Shown one piece after another: positions 13,715-21,598 of a DNA stretch of 33,871 bases. Every line of letters begins with the position of its first letter. The first letter of the stretch is position 1. The stretch spans positions 1 to 33,871 of the forward strand of contig JAUQWM010000006.1 of assembly GCA_030835125.1 (NCBI GenBank), written 5' to 3'. The notes beneath the pieces were generated by a model. That model was not told the DNA's origin. It saw only the letters and a program-made list of their open reading frames with translations, and searched no databases. This stretch comes from Gemmatimonadaceae bacterium (GTDB taxonomy: Bacteria; Gemmatimonadota; Gemmatimonadetes; Gemmatimonadales; Gemmatimonadaceae). The position numbers and the translations under genes were made by a program.

Positions 13715-16417
13715 CTAACGAACCACGGAGGACAGGTCGCGACGCACGGCCTCGATCACCGACGGCGGGACCGGAAGGCGGACCGGCTCGCGGCCGCTGG
13801 CCGTGAAGACCCGCAGCTCCAGGGCCCCGGGTTGCAGGAGGTCCCTGGGGTCGAGCACCAGCAGGCCCGAGTAGAGCGACTCGCGCTGGTTCTCCGGGTA
13901 GTCGGCCGGGTTCACCACCGAGAAGATGCGGTGGGACTCGATCGGCGTGATCGCCGTGTTCCCGCGCACGAGCTGCACCTGCGTCCAGACGGGCTTGCGG
14001 TTCATGTCGGCGCGCCGGTGCTCGCCGCGGTACGGCGGCGCCAGCAGGCGCGGGGCCACCTGGATCGCGACGACCGCGCGCCGCTCGCCCAGGTAGTCGG
14101 AGAGCGCGGTCCACGCCTCGAGGGGATCGCAGGGGCCGCTGCCGTCGCAGTACATCTGCGTCGCCGCGCCCGGGTTGAAGTACTTCCGCAGGGTATCGGC
14201 CTCCGCCTTGCGCAGGGCGAGGAGCTGCGGCGTCATCACCAGCGCCACGAAGTCGCCGCGCGACGGTGTGACCCGGAACGCGTCGAGGTCGCTGGTGGTC
14301 CGCCGGATGCCCGCCGCGATCTCGTCCGCGCCCAGGGGGCGGGACGGCCAGGACGGCGGCAGCGAGTCCGCCGGTTGGAGCCCCTTCGCCGTGCGCTCCC
14401 CCTGCGCCTCGCGCAGGAACGCGCGGGCGACCGACGCACTGACCATCGCGCCGCGACCGGCGCCGCTGCGCGCGATGCCGAGGATGTGGCCGTCGGGCAG
14501 GAAGACCGGCGCGCCGGCGACCTGCTCGCCGAAGCTCATGCTGGCCGCGAGGCGCTGCGCGGTGGCGTTGGCCACGGTGCCCTTCGCGCGGCTGCCTGAC
14601 GAGACCAGCGTCGGTGCCGTCACCACCATGATGGTGTCGCCCTGCCGGAACGCGACGCGATCGGGCGCCAGCGGGACGGGCGCGCAGGTGCCCGGGCACT
14701 GGCGGACCGGGACCAGCACGGCAGCCAGGCCGCGCGCTGAATCCACCAGCGCCACGCGGCCGGTCACGCGACGGCCGGGGTCGAGGAACACGTCCACCGT
14801 GGACGCTGCGCCCACGATCGACGCCGAGGTGATCACCATGCCGTCCGCGTCGGCCAGGAAGCCGGTGGACCGGCTGCGGCCGCGGGCCACCGTGAAGATC
14901 GACCCGCGATGCCGGTTGGCCGCGCTGTCGAGTCCCGGCGTCGCCGGCCGGGCGACGACCGTGGTGGAATTGGCGACGACGGGCGGGATGCCGCCCGGCA
15001 TCGCCGCCGCCGCGGAATCCGGGGGACGGGTGGCGGAGTCGGCGAGGTTCGCCACCGCCAGGGCGGTGCTGTCGGCGCCGCCGGTGGTCACCGGCGCGGC
15101 TCCGCCACCCAGCTTGCTCACGGCGAGCGCTCCGATGGCGACAGCCGCCACCGCCATGACGGCGACGAGCGGGCCCCGTCGCCTGGTGGTCGCCGGTACC
15201 GGGATCGCCGGGGTCGGGGTGTCGCTGCCTTCCCCGCTGGCGACCACGCCGCTTTCGGGGGTCGCGACACCCTTGAGGGCGGCCCCCACGGGAAGCACCG
15301 CGGTGTCGGCGAGCTGGGGAACCTCGATTGGCGGCATCGGCCGAGCCGGCGTTTCGTGCGTCGGCACGCCGCGGACCGGCGTCGACTCCACGGTCCCGAG
15401 CCGGGCCGGAGTCACCGATCGCTGGGTGAGGAGCTGGAGGTATTCCTCGGCGTCGGGCGTCATCGGGAGCTGCGAGACGCCGGCGTAGAAGTCGGCCGCG
15501 AACTCCAGCGCGTCGTCGTATCGCGCGGCGGGATCGGTGGCGAGCACCTTGTCCATCGCGGCCTGCAGTTGCTCGGGCCACGGCACGTCCGGGCGCACAT
15601 CGAGAAGCCGGCGCGGCGCCTTGGTCATCTTGGCGAGCAGCACTTCCTGCGACGTGGCGCCGGAGAAGGCGCCCTCGCCGGCGAGCACCCGGAAGGCGAT
15701 GAGCCCGAGCGTGTAGATGTCCGAGCGCGCATCCAGCTTGTCCCCGGCGATCTGCTCGGGGCTCATCCACTCCGGCGTGCCGACGATCAGCCCCGTGGAC
15801 GTGAAGTGCTGGGTCTCGCGCCCCATGACGCGGGCGATGCCGAAGTCGAGGAGCTTGACCAGGTCGGTGCGCGCCCGCGTCCGCCCGATCATGACGTTGT
15901 CGGGCTTCAGGTCGCGGTGCAGGATGCCTAACGCGTGGGCGGCGGCGAGGGCGTCGGCCGTCTGGCTGACGATGTCCGAGGCGCGGATGTGGTTGAGGAT
16001 CCGCTCCCGCTCGATGACCGCGGTGAGGGGCTCCCCTTCCACGAACTCCATCGCCAGGTACACGAGCCCGTCGGGCGTCTCGCCGAAGTCGTAGACGCCG
16101 GCGACGTTCGGGTGCGTGATCTGGCTCGCGTTCTCGGCCTCGCGGTGGAAACGCCCGATGGCCGCCGCGTCCTTGGTAAGCCAGGCGCGCATCACCTTCA
16201 CCGCCACCTTCCGCTTCATGCGGATGTGCTCGGCCAGGTAGACCTCGCCCATGCCTCCCTCGCCCAGCTTGCGATCGACGCTGTACCGGTCGGCCAGGAC
16301 GCTCCCGGTCAGGGAGTCGGCCGGGCTCTCGGCGACCAGCGTCGCGCCATCGAGGGTGCAGAAACGATTGTCACCCTCGTACCGGGTCCCGCATTGCGGG
16401 CAGAGCTTGGCGCTCAC
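13715..16417 (-). CDS. Ser/Thr protein kinase with transmembrane segment and inactive HtrA-like domain
   Basis: This encodes a 900-residue receptor-like kinase. Residues 6-23 form a short zinc-ribbon-like motif (CPQCG...FCTLDG) with only three Cys. The kinase domain (about 44-310) has the glycine loop GEGGMGEVY (52-60), Lys74, HRDLKPDN (167-174), DFG (191-193) and SPE (219-221), so it should be active. A Pro/Thr-rich linker precedes one membrane helix (about 415-434). The extracytoplasmic part (about 505-675) resembles a trypsin/HtrA fold: GFLADADGMVITSASIVG, the RVALVDSARGLAAVLV strand, and AGAPVFLPDGHILGI. The expected catalytic His, Asp and Ser positions read Ser533, Gly563 and Ala634. It is therefore a pseudo-protease, probably a ligand-binding sensor. 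A further unnamed C-terminal region follows. The start is GTG at 16415-16417, chosen because the zinc ribbon begins there. It is co-directional with the M20 peptidase gene upstream (37 bp). Confidence 0.9.
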   Translation of the reverse strand: MSAKLCPQCGTRYEGDNRFCTLDGATLVAESPADSLTGSVLADRYSVDRKLGEGGMGEVYLAEHIRMKRKVAVKVMRAWLTKDAAAIGRFHREAENASQITHPNVAGVYDFGETPDGLVYLAMEFVEGEPLTAVIERERILNHIRASDIVSQTADALAAAHALGILHRDLKPDNVMIGRTRARTDLVKLLDFGIARVMGRETQHFTSTGLIVGTPEWMSPEQIAGDKLDARSDIYTLGLIAFRVLAGEGAFSGATSQEVLLAKMTKAPRRLLDVRPDVPWPEQLQAAMDKVLATDPAARYDDALEFAADFYAGVSQLPMTPDAEEYLQLLTQRSVTPARLGTVESTPVRGVPTHETPARPMPPIEVPQLADTAVLPVGAALKGVATPESGVVASGEGSDTPTPAIPVPATTRRRGPLVAVMAVAAVAIGALAVSKLGGGAAPVTTGGADSTALAVANLADSATRPPDSAAAAMPGGIPPVVANSTTVVARPATPGLDSAANRHRGSIFTVARGRSRSTGFLADADGMVITSASIVGAASTVDVFLDPGRRVTGRVALVDSARGLAAVLVPVRQCPGTCAPVPLAPDRVAFRQGDTIMVVTAPTLVSSGSRAKGTVANATAQRLAASMSFGEQVAGAPVFLPDGHILGIARSGAGRGAMVSASVARAFLREAQGERTAKGLQPADSLPPSWPSRPLGADEIAAGIRRTTSDLDAFRVTPSRGDFVALVMTPQLLALRKAEADTLRKYFNPGAATQMYCDGSGPCDPLEAWTALSDYLGERRAVVAIQVAPRLLAPPYRGEHRRADMNRKPVWTQVQLVRGNTAITPIESHRIFSVVNPADYPENQRESLYSGLLVLDPRDLLQPGALELRVFTASGREPVRLPVPPSVIEAVRRDLSSVVR

Positions 16418-16454
16418 CGGCGCACCAGCGGACGAGGCATGGACGGCACTGACT

Positions 16455-17906
16455 TCACTGGGCGTTCCTGATCAACTGGGCAAAGAAGCGGGCGGCCCGA
16501 GCGAAGTCGTCCGCGCGGACCCGCTCGTTGGTGCCATGGGCACCCGAGGCGAGTTCGGGGGTCGCGACGATCGGGTTGAAACGATAGACGTTCCGGGTCA
16601 GGCCTTCATAGTGGCGGGTGTCCGTAGCGGCAATCATCAAAAATGGGACAGGGACCGCCGTCGGGAATAGCTGGACGATCGTTTTCTCGACGACCCGGAA
16701 CTCCGGCGCCTCGAAGTCCGCCACCGGCGACGACGCCCGCCCGCTCCCCTCCACGTGGACCGAGGTGTCCCCCACCGTACGGCGGACGTGGTCCAGGACA
16801 CCCTCCGGCGTGTCCCCGGGCAGGATCCTGAAGTTCACCAGGCCCCGGGCGATGATGGGCAGCACGTTCTCCTTCGGACTGCCGCTGACCATCGTCGCGG
16901 CGGTCGTGGTCCGCAACATGGCGCCGATCCGCTCATTCCCGGCCATCGCGCGGACCAGGACCGGACGGAATGCCCACAGGTTGGCCAGGGGGATCCGGTA
17001 CCCGAACGGCATTTCGGGGGCGATCCGACGGAACATCTCCTCCACCACCGGCGTCAACCGGGCCGGCATGGGGTTGTCCTCCAGCCGGGTGATGGCCCGG
17101 CTCAGGACCCCCACCGCGGTGTGGCGTGGCGGCATCGACGAGTGGCCTCCCGTCCGCTCCACGGTGAGGTGGACGCCGATCGACCCCTTCTCCACCACGC
17201 CGATCAGCGCCACGGGGCGGTCCACACCAGGCACCAGGCCCTCGGCGATCACGCCGCCTTCGTCGAGCAGGAAGGCGAGGCGGCCGGAGCGCTGCCGAAC
17301 GAGTTCCGCCAGCCGGGCGGCGCCGGCGCGCCCGCCCAGCTCCTCATCATGGCCGAAGGCGAGGTAGATCGTCCGGCGCGGCTGGAATCCCTGTCCCACC
17401 AGCCACTCGACCGCCTCGAGGATGGCGATGACCGACGCCTTGTCGTCCAGCGTGCCACGACCCCACACGAAGCCGTCGGCGACCTCGCCGCCGAACGGGG
17501 CGTGTTTCCACCGGGACTCCGTGCCCGGCTCGACGGGGACCACGTCGAGGTGGCCCATGAGGAGCATGGGGTCGAGCGTGGAGTCGGAACCGGGCCACGT
17601 GTAGAGCAGGCTGTAGCCGGCGACGACCTCCCTCGTCAGGCGGCCGTGCAGCGCGGGGAAGGCCGTCCGGAGCCAGTCATGCAGGGCGAGGAACGGCCCG
17701 GGGACGAAGGTGGCGCTGTCCTGGGTCGAGATGGTCGGGAAGCGCAGCGCCGCGGCGAAGCGATCCACGCCGAACGACGCGCTCGCGACGTCCGGGTCGG
17801 GCGGCGAGGCATCGACGGTGTAGGGCGCGAGCCACGCGGCGCGCCCCGCCAGCACCGCGACCACAAGCGCCAGCAGCACCGCCACCCCTGCGGCAATCCG
17901 TCGCAC
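16455..17906 (-). CDS. M20 family metallopeptidase (PM20D1-like), membrane-anchored
   Basis: This encodes a 483-residue zinc peptidase. A hydrophobic N-terminal helix (about 3-21, VAVLLALVVAVLA) anchors or exports it. The metal and catalytic residues of M20 are present: His119 and Asp121 in MGHLDVVPV, bridging Asp154 in GRGTLDDKAS, catalytic Glu188 with Glu189 in HDEEL, Asp215 in LLDEGG, and a late His near residue 457 in GAHGTNE. The dimerisation (lid) domain contains the usual GSIGVHLTVERTGGHSSMPP. The layout matches the PM20D1/carboxypeptidase S subgroup, which hydrolyses N-acyl amino acids or peptides. The true start is GTG at 17904-17906, two bases after the stop of the M28 gene, which implies translational coupling. 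A longer frame to 18098 overlaps that gene and is rejected. Both peptidases act on C-terminal or acylated amino acids, so they may work in sequence. Confidence 0.88.
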   Translation of the reverse strand: MRRIAAGVAVLLALVVAVLAGRAAWLAPYTVDASPPDPDVASASFGVDRFAAALRFPTISTQDSATFVPGPFLALHDWLRTAFPALHGRLTREVVAGYSLLYTWPGSDSTLDPMLLMGHLDVVPVEPGTESRWKHAPFGGEVADGFVWGRGTLDDKASVIAILEAVEWLVGQGFQPRRTIYLAFGHDEELGGRAGAARLAELVRQRSGRLAFLLDEGGVIAEGLVPGVDRPVALIGVVEKGSIGVHLTVERTGGHSSMPPRHTAVGVLSRAITRLEDNPMPARLTPVVEEMFRRIAPEMPFGYRIPLANLWAFRPVLVRAMAGNERIGAMLRTTTAATMVSGSPKENVLPIIARGLVNFRILPGDTPEGVLDHVRRTVGDTSVHVEGSGRASSPVADFEAPEFRVVEKTIVQLFPTAVPVPFLMIAATDTRHYEGLTRNVYRFNPIVATPELASGAHGTNERVRADDFARAARFFAQLIRNAQ

Positions 17907-17908
17907 GA

Positions 17909-20161
17909 CTATCGCTCCAGCCGTTCCGCGATCCGTTCGACGTGCGCCGCCGTCCTCGCCAGTGCTTCGGCCACGCGACCCATTTCCGTCTCGGCCTCTC
18001 CCCACGCGCGCTGTTCGATGGCCTCCCGCGCCGCCGGCATCGTCTTCACGCCGTAGCCCGTGTAGTAGCCGGGGGCGTAGAGCAGGTGGCGGTACCATGG
18101 CCGCCGGGGCAGGCCCTGGTCCGAGGTCAGCGTCCGCTCGGCGTCCCGGAGCATCGCGTTCACCGCGGCGGCGGTGGCGCGGTCCACGCCCCTGCCTAAC
18201 GCAGCCGCGTAGGCGCGCTCGAACCGGGCGGCCGCCCGCGACAGCGACTCCGTCGCGTTGTCGAGGGCGGCGAAGTTCAGGTGCAGCGCCGGCGCCTCCC
18301 GCGTCGGCAGCTTCTCCGGTCGCTTCGGGTCGGCGGTGGCCGCCAGCACGCCGTCGTCCAGTTGCCGGTTCACCTCGGCGATGCGCCCGGCCACCTCCTC
18401 GCGGAGCGCCTTGAGCTCGCCGACATAGCCGCGCGCCGTTTCCGCCAGCGCCCCGAACTCGTGCGGCAGCAGGTCCGCGTTCGCCGTGCGCATCACGAGG
18501 GTGCCCGCCACCTGCGCCAACGCGCGCCCGTACACGAACGACGTGTCGCTGAAGCGCGTGAACCAGGCGAAGGTGTCGTAGATCGAGTGGTAGATGCCGC
18601 CGCCATCCTCCCCCCCGAAGCCGACGTTGAGCGTGGCGATGCCGAGGTGCTGCAGGAACGGGGTGAAGTCGGAACCGGAGCCCAGGGCGTCGATGCGCAG
18701 GTCGCCGCGCTCGCGCGCCTCACGCCGCTGCCCCGGGGTGCCGAACCGGATCCGTGCCGCCTGCTGCCGCTTCCAGACCGTCACGCGCGACTCCGGGTCC
18801 TCGACCGAACGCGCCACCTGGTTCAGCATCCGCTCCAGGGAGTGCGAACCGCCGGCCCCGAGGTAACCGCGCCCGTTGCCGTCGGTGTTGAGGTAGAGCA
18901 CCGCCTTCTGCCGCAGCTCGGCCGCATGGTGCTCCGCCCACTCGGTGGAGCCCAGCAGCGCCGGCTCCTCGGCGTCCCAGGCCGTGTAGACGATCGTGCG
19001 CCGCGGGCGCCAGCCCTGCTTCACCAGCTCGCCTAACGCGCGCGCCTCCTCCAGCTCCGCCACCATGCCGGCGACCGGGTCCTCGGCGCCGTTCACCCAG
19101 GCATCGTGATGGTTGCCGCGTACCACCCACTCGTCGGGGAAGTCGCTGCCGCGCAGGGTGGCGACGACGTTGTAGACCGGCGTCAGGTTCCAGTGGAACT
19201 CCGCCTTCAGCCGCACGCGCGCCGGGCCGGGGCCGGTCCGGTACGTGATGGGGAGCGCGCCGCGCCACCCCTCGGGCACCACCGCGCCCCCGAGGGCGCT
19301 CAGGAGCGGCTGCGCATCGCCGTACGAGATCGGCAACACCGGGATCTTCATGATCGTGGTCGCGGCCGCGCGGTCGATCCGCGCCGCGTCCGGCGTCGCG
19401 CCCGTACCCACGGTCAGCGGGTCGCCTGGCGCCACCGGCAGGTCCAGCACGCTCCCGCGCTGGACGCCCTCGCGCGGGCGCCAGGGACCGGCCGGATAGA
19501 CCTCACCCTGCGCATACCCATCGTCGCGCGGGTCAGAATAGATGATGCAGCCCACGGCGCCCTTCTCCGCCGCCAGCTTGGGCTTGATGCCGCGCCAGGA
19601 GCCGCCGTACCGCGCGATCACGATCGCTCCGCGCACCGAGATGCCGCGACGCTCCAGTTCCTCGTAGTCGGCCGGGACGCCGTAATTCACGTAAACCAGC
19701 GGCGCGGTCACGTCCCCCTCGCCCGAGTACGAGTTGTATGTCGGCAGTTGCTCGGCGCGCTGGGAGGTGGACGGGTCGCCGGGAATGACCGGCTCCTCCA
19801 GCCGCGCGACGTACTTCACCGGCTCCAGCAACTCGACCCGTCGCTCCTTCGGGGTCGGGAAGAGGACGCGATACTCCTCGATCTTCGCCTCCCAGCCGTA
19901 CGACGTGAACTGATCGCGCAACCACTCGGCATTTGCCTTGCCATACGGGGAGCCGACGTGGTGCGGACGCGCCGACAGGTGCTGGAGGGCGGCCCGGATC
20001 CTGGCGGGATCGGGAATGGCCCGGAACCGATTCTCCCAGTCCACCTGCGTAGCCGCCGAAGCGGCGGTGAACCCCCTGAGGTCCGTCCCCTGAACCAGCG
20101 GGGTGGGTGAGAGGACCAGCGCGATGACAGAAAGGGCCGGGAGCTGCAGGCGACGCGACAC
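17909..20161 (-). CDS. M28 family peptidase, glutamate carboxypeptidase II (PSMA)-like
   Basis: This encodes a 750-residue exported zinc exopeptidase, the same length as human GCPII. An N-terminal hydrophobic segment (about 6-25) acts as signal or anchor. A PA (protease-associated) domain follows at about 140-330 (APLVYVNYG...VRGAIVIARYGG...GAVGCIIYSDP). The peptidase domain holds all expected ligands: His351 and Asp361 in NHHDAWVNGAEDP, Glu398-Glu399 in WDAEEPALLGSTEW, Asp427 in LNTDGNG, and His525 in GIYHSIYDTF. A helical TfR-like dimerisation domain closes the protein (about 600-750). The start is GTG at 20159-20161, supported by GGAG six bases upstream and by the signal segment; the open frame extends further to 20341 but without support. 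It heads the run M28-M20-kinase-YchF. Two TTA codons fall within GCCTAACG octamers at 18194 and 19031. Confidence 0.92.
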   Translation of the reverse strand: MSRRLQLPALSVIALVLSPTPLVQGTDLRGFTAASAATQVDWENRFRAIPDPARIRAALQHLSARPHHVGSPYGKANAEWLRDQFTSYGWEAKIEEYRVLFPTPKERRVELLEPVKYVARLEEPVIPGDPSTSQRAEQLPTYNSYSGEGDVTAPLVYVNYGVPADYEELERRGISVRGAIVIARYGGSWRGIKPKLAAEKGAVGCIIYSDPRDDGYAQGEVYPAGPWRPREGVQRGSVLDLPVAPGDPLTVGTGATPDAARIDRAAATTIMKIPVLPISYGDAQPLLSALGGAVVPEGWRGALPITYRTGPGPARVRLKAEFHWNLTPVYNVVATLRGSDFPDEWVVRGNHHDAWVNGAEDPVAGMVAELEEARALGELVKQGWRPRRTIVYTAWDAEEPALLGSTEWAEHHAAELRQKAVLYLNTDGNGRGYLGAGGSHSLERMLNQVARSVEDPESRVTVWKRQQAARIRFGTPGQRREARERGDLRIDALGSGSDFTPFLQHLGIATLNVGFGGEDGGGIYHSIYDTFAWFTRFSDTSFVYGRALAQVAGTLVMRTANADLLPHEFGALAETARGYVGELKALREEVAGRIAEVNRQLDDGVLAATADPKRPEKLPTREAPALHLNFAALDNATESLSRAAARFERAYAAALGRGVDRATAAAVNAMLRDAERTLTSDQGLPRRPWYRHLLYAPGYYTGYGVKTMPAAREAIEQRAWGEAETEMGRVAEALARTAAHVERIAERLER

Positions 20162-20227
20162 GTCAGTCTCCGTTCGGGTTGGAGGGCGGGCGGGGTCTGT
20201 CCATCCCGCGCGAGTCAAATTGCTGGT

Positions 20228-20279
20228 GGACAAGTTGGGCGTCCAGACGACGCTTTGTCCAAGCCTTTCAACGGCTTGG
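20228..20279. promoter_or_regulatory. Two back-to-back hairpins in the divergent M28/plug-TonB spacer
   Basis: An imperfect hairpin pairs GGACAA (20228-20233) with TTGTCC (20255-20260) and GCGTC (20239-20243) with GACGC (20249-20253). It abuts a perfect 7-bp stem, CCAAGCC (20259-20265) with GGCTTGG (20273-20279), around a 7-nt loop. The two share two bases, so they cannot both form completely. This could be a structured 5' leader for the plus-strand plug/TonB gene or a set of operators. No T-run follows, so a simple terminator is unlikely. Further on, GGGAAC repeats at 20382 and 20403. Confidence 0.35.
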
Positions 20280-20431
20280 CCATCGGCCGGACGGATCGCC
20301 ACTGCCGGAACGCCACCGGACACCCTTCGCGTCCGGCTCAACCCCTGCTCTTTCGCCGAATCGGACTCCCGCCGTACTGTTGGGAACCTGAACGCCGTTC
20401 GTGGGAACTACTCCTGCACGGTTCGCCACCA

Positions 20432-21598
20432 ATGACCCACCATCCCGCTCGCCGAACGATCACCTGCCTGGCGCTGACCGGCGTCCTGGCGGTATCAGGC
20501 GCGAGCGCGGTCGCCGCGCAGCAGGGTGTTCTCGGCACCGGCGGAATCCGGGGCGTTGTCCGTGACTCGACCGGAGCCGCCATCATCGGCGCCCAGATCT
20601 CCATGCCCGGCAGCCCGCTGGTGGCCGAGACGGACGACGACGGGAAGTTCGAGCTGGCCAAGGTCCGCCCCGGGATGCTGTCGATGCGGTTCCGGCGACT
20701 CGGGTTCCAGCCCGACACGATCGACCTGATGGTGCTGGCTGGGCAGACGGTGCCGCTCGACGTGGTCCTGTCGCGACTGGCGGTCGGCCTGACCCCCGTC
20801 GTGATTCGTGGCCGGGCCGACCTCACCGGGTGGCGCCAGGGATTCTACCAGCGGAAGGATCTCGGGACCGGCCACTTCTTCACGGCCGACGACATCGCGA
20901 AGCGCAACCCGGGTCAGATGAGCGACATGTTCCGGATGATCCCCGGCGTGTCGATTGCGCCCTCGCAAGGCATGATCCGCAACCAGCTGCGGTTCCGGGG
21001 TTCGCGGTCGTGCGCACCGCTGACGTGGCTGGACGGTTCCCCGCTCGCCTCGGGGGAATTCGACATCGACGCGCTGTCACCGTTCTCGATCGAGGCATTC
21101 GAGGTCTACACGGGCTCGATCGTGCCGGCACGCTTCGCGGTCGCGCCGGGGATCGGGCCCCGCACCTGCGGGGTCGTGGTCATCTGGTCCAAGGAAGGCC
21201 AGCGTCGCGCCAAGCGGCCCGGTGGCGCCAACGCGAAGTCACCGGCGTCCGAGATCGCCAAGCTGGTCGATGACCGGCAGATCTTCACCGCCACGCAGGT
21301 CGATATCGCCGCCAGGCAGGACACGACGCGGCCGGTTCGCCCGGTCTACCCCGACGCCCTGTTCGAGGCGCAGATCCCGGGCACGGTGATGGTCGAGTTC
21401 ATCGTCACCGCGTCCGGTGAGGTCGACACCGACCGGATCAGTGTCGTGTTCGCGACGCACCCGGAATTCGTCGACGCCGTGCGGCGGGCGCTCGACGATG
21501 CCGTGTACGTGCCCGGGATCCGCGGTGGCTTCCCCGTGCACCAGGTGGTCCTGCACGAGTTCAAGTTCGTGCCGGACTCCTCGAAGCGGCGCCGCTAA
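20432..21598 (+). CDS. CarboxypepD_reg + TonB-receptor plug + TonB C-terminal fusion protein
   Basis: This encodes a 388-residue exported protein (signal MTHHPARRTITCLALTGVLAVSGASAVAAQ, cut near AAQ/Q). Residues 36-115 form a carboxypeptidase-regulatory-like beta domain (GGIRGVVRDSTGAAIIGAQISM...TDDDGKFELAKVRPG...GF). Residues about 148-255 resemble a TonB-dependent receptor plug (FTADDIAKRNPGQMSDMFRMIPGVSI, LTWLDGSPL, IEAFEVYTG, GVVVIWSK). No barrel follows. Instead residues about 298-380 look like a TonB C-terminal domain (RPVRPVYPDALFEAQIPGTVMVEFIVTASGEVD, FVDAVRRALDDAVYVPG, QVVLHEFKF). The first two parts are a known Gemmatimonadota style, but the terminal TonB domain makes an unusual chimera: a plug without channel fused to the energy transducer's periplasmic end. 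Cys194 and Cys246 might pair. The ATG at 20432 is set by the signal peptide. Its stop overlaps that of fabI in the sequence CTAA. Confidence 0.82.
   Translation: MTHHPARRTITCLALTGVLAVSGASAVAAQQGVLGTGGIRGVVRDSTGAAIIGAQISMPGSPLVAETDDDGKFELAKVRPGMLSMRFRRLGFQPDTIDLMVLAGQTVPLDVVLSRLAVGLTPVVIRGRADLTGWRQGFYQRKDLGTGHFFTADDIAKRNPGQMSDMFRMIPGVSIAPSQGMIRNQLRFRGSRSCAPLTWLDGSPLASGEFDIDALSPFSIEAFEVYTGSIVPARFAVAPGIGPRTCGVVVIWSKEGQRRAKRPGGANAKSPASEIAKLVDDRQIFTATQVDIAARQDTTRPVRPVYPDALFEAQIPGTVMVEFIVTASGEVDTDRISVVFATHPEFVDAVRRALDDAVYVPGIRGGFPVHQVVLHEFKFVPDSSKRRR

Noticed and set aside
13608-15770. 720-codon minus-strand frame overlapping the kinase and YchF-like genes in another frame
   Set aside because: Extreme Arg/Gly/Pro content and no domain; both overlapped genes are well supported.
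17907-18098. Longer M20 peptidase frame
   Set aside because: It would overlap the well-supported 3' end of the M28 gene by 190 bases, and the extension is Arg/Gly-rich; the GTG two bases after the M28 stop gives a normal membrane anchor.
20162-20341. Upstream extension of the M28 gene to 20341
   Set aside because: The GTG at 20161 has a good ribosome-binding site and starts the signal segment, and gives the typical 750-residue family length.
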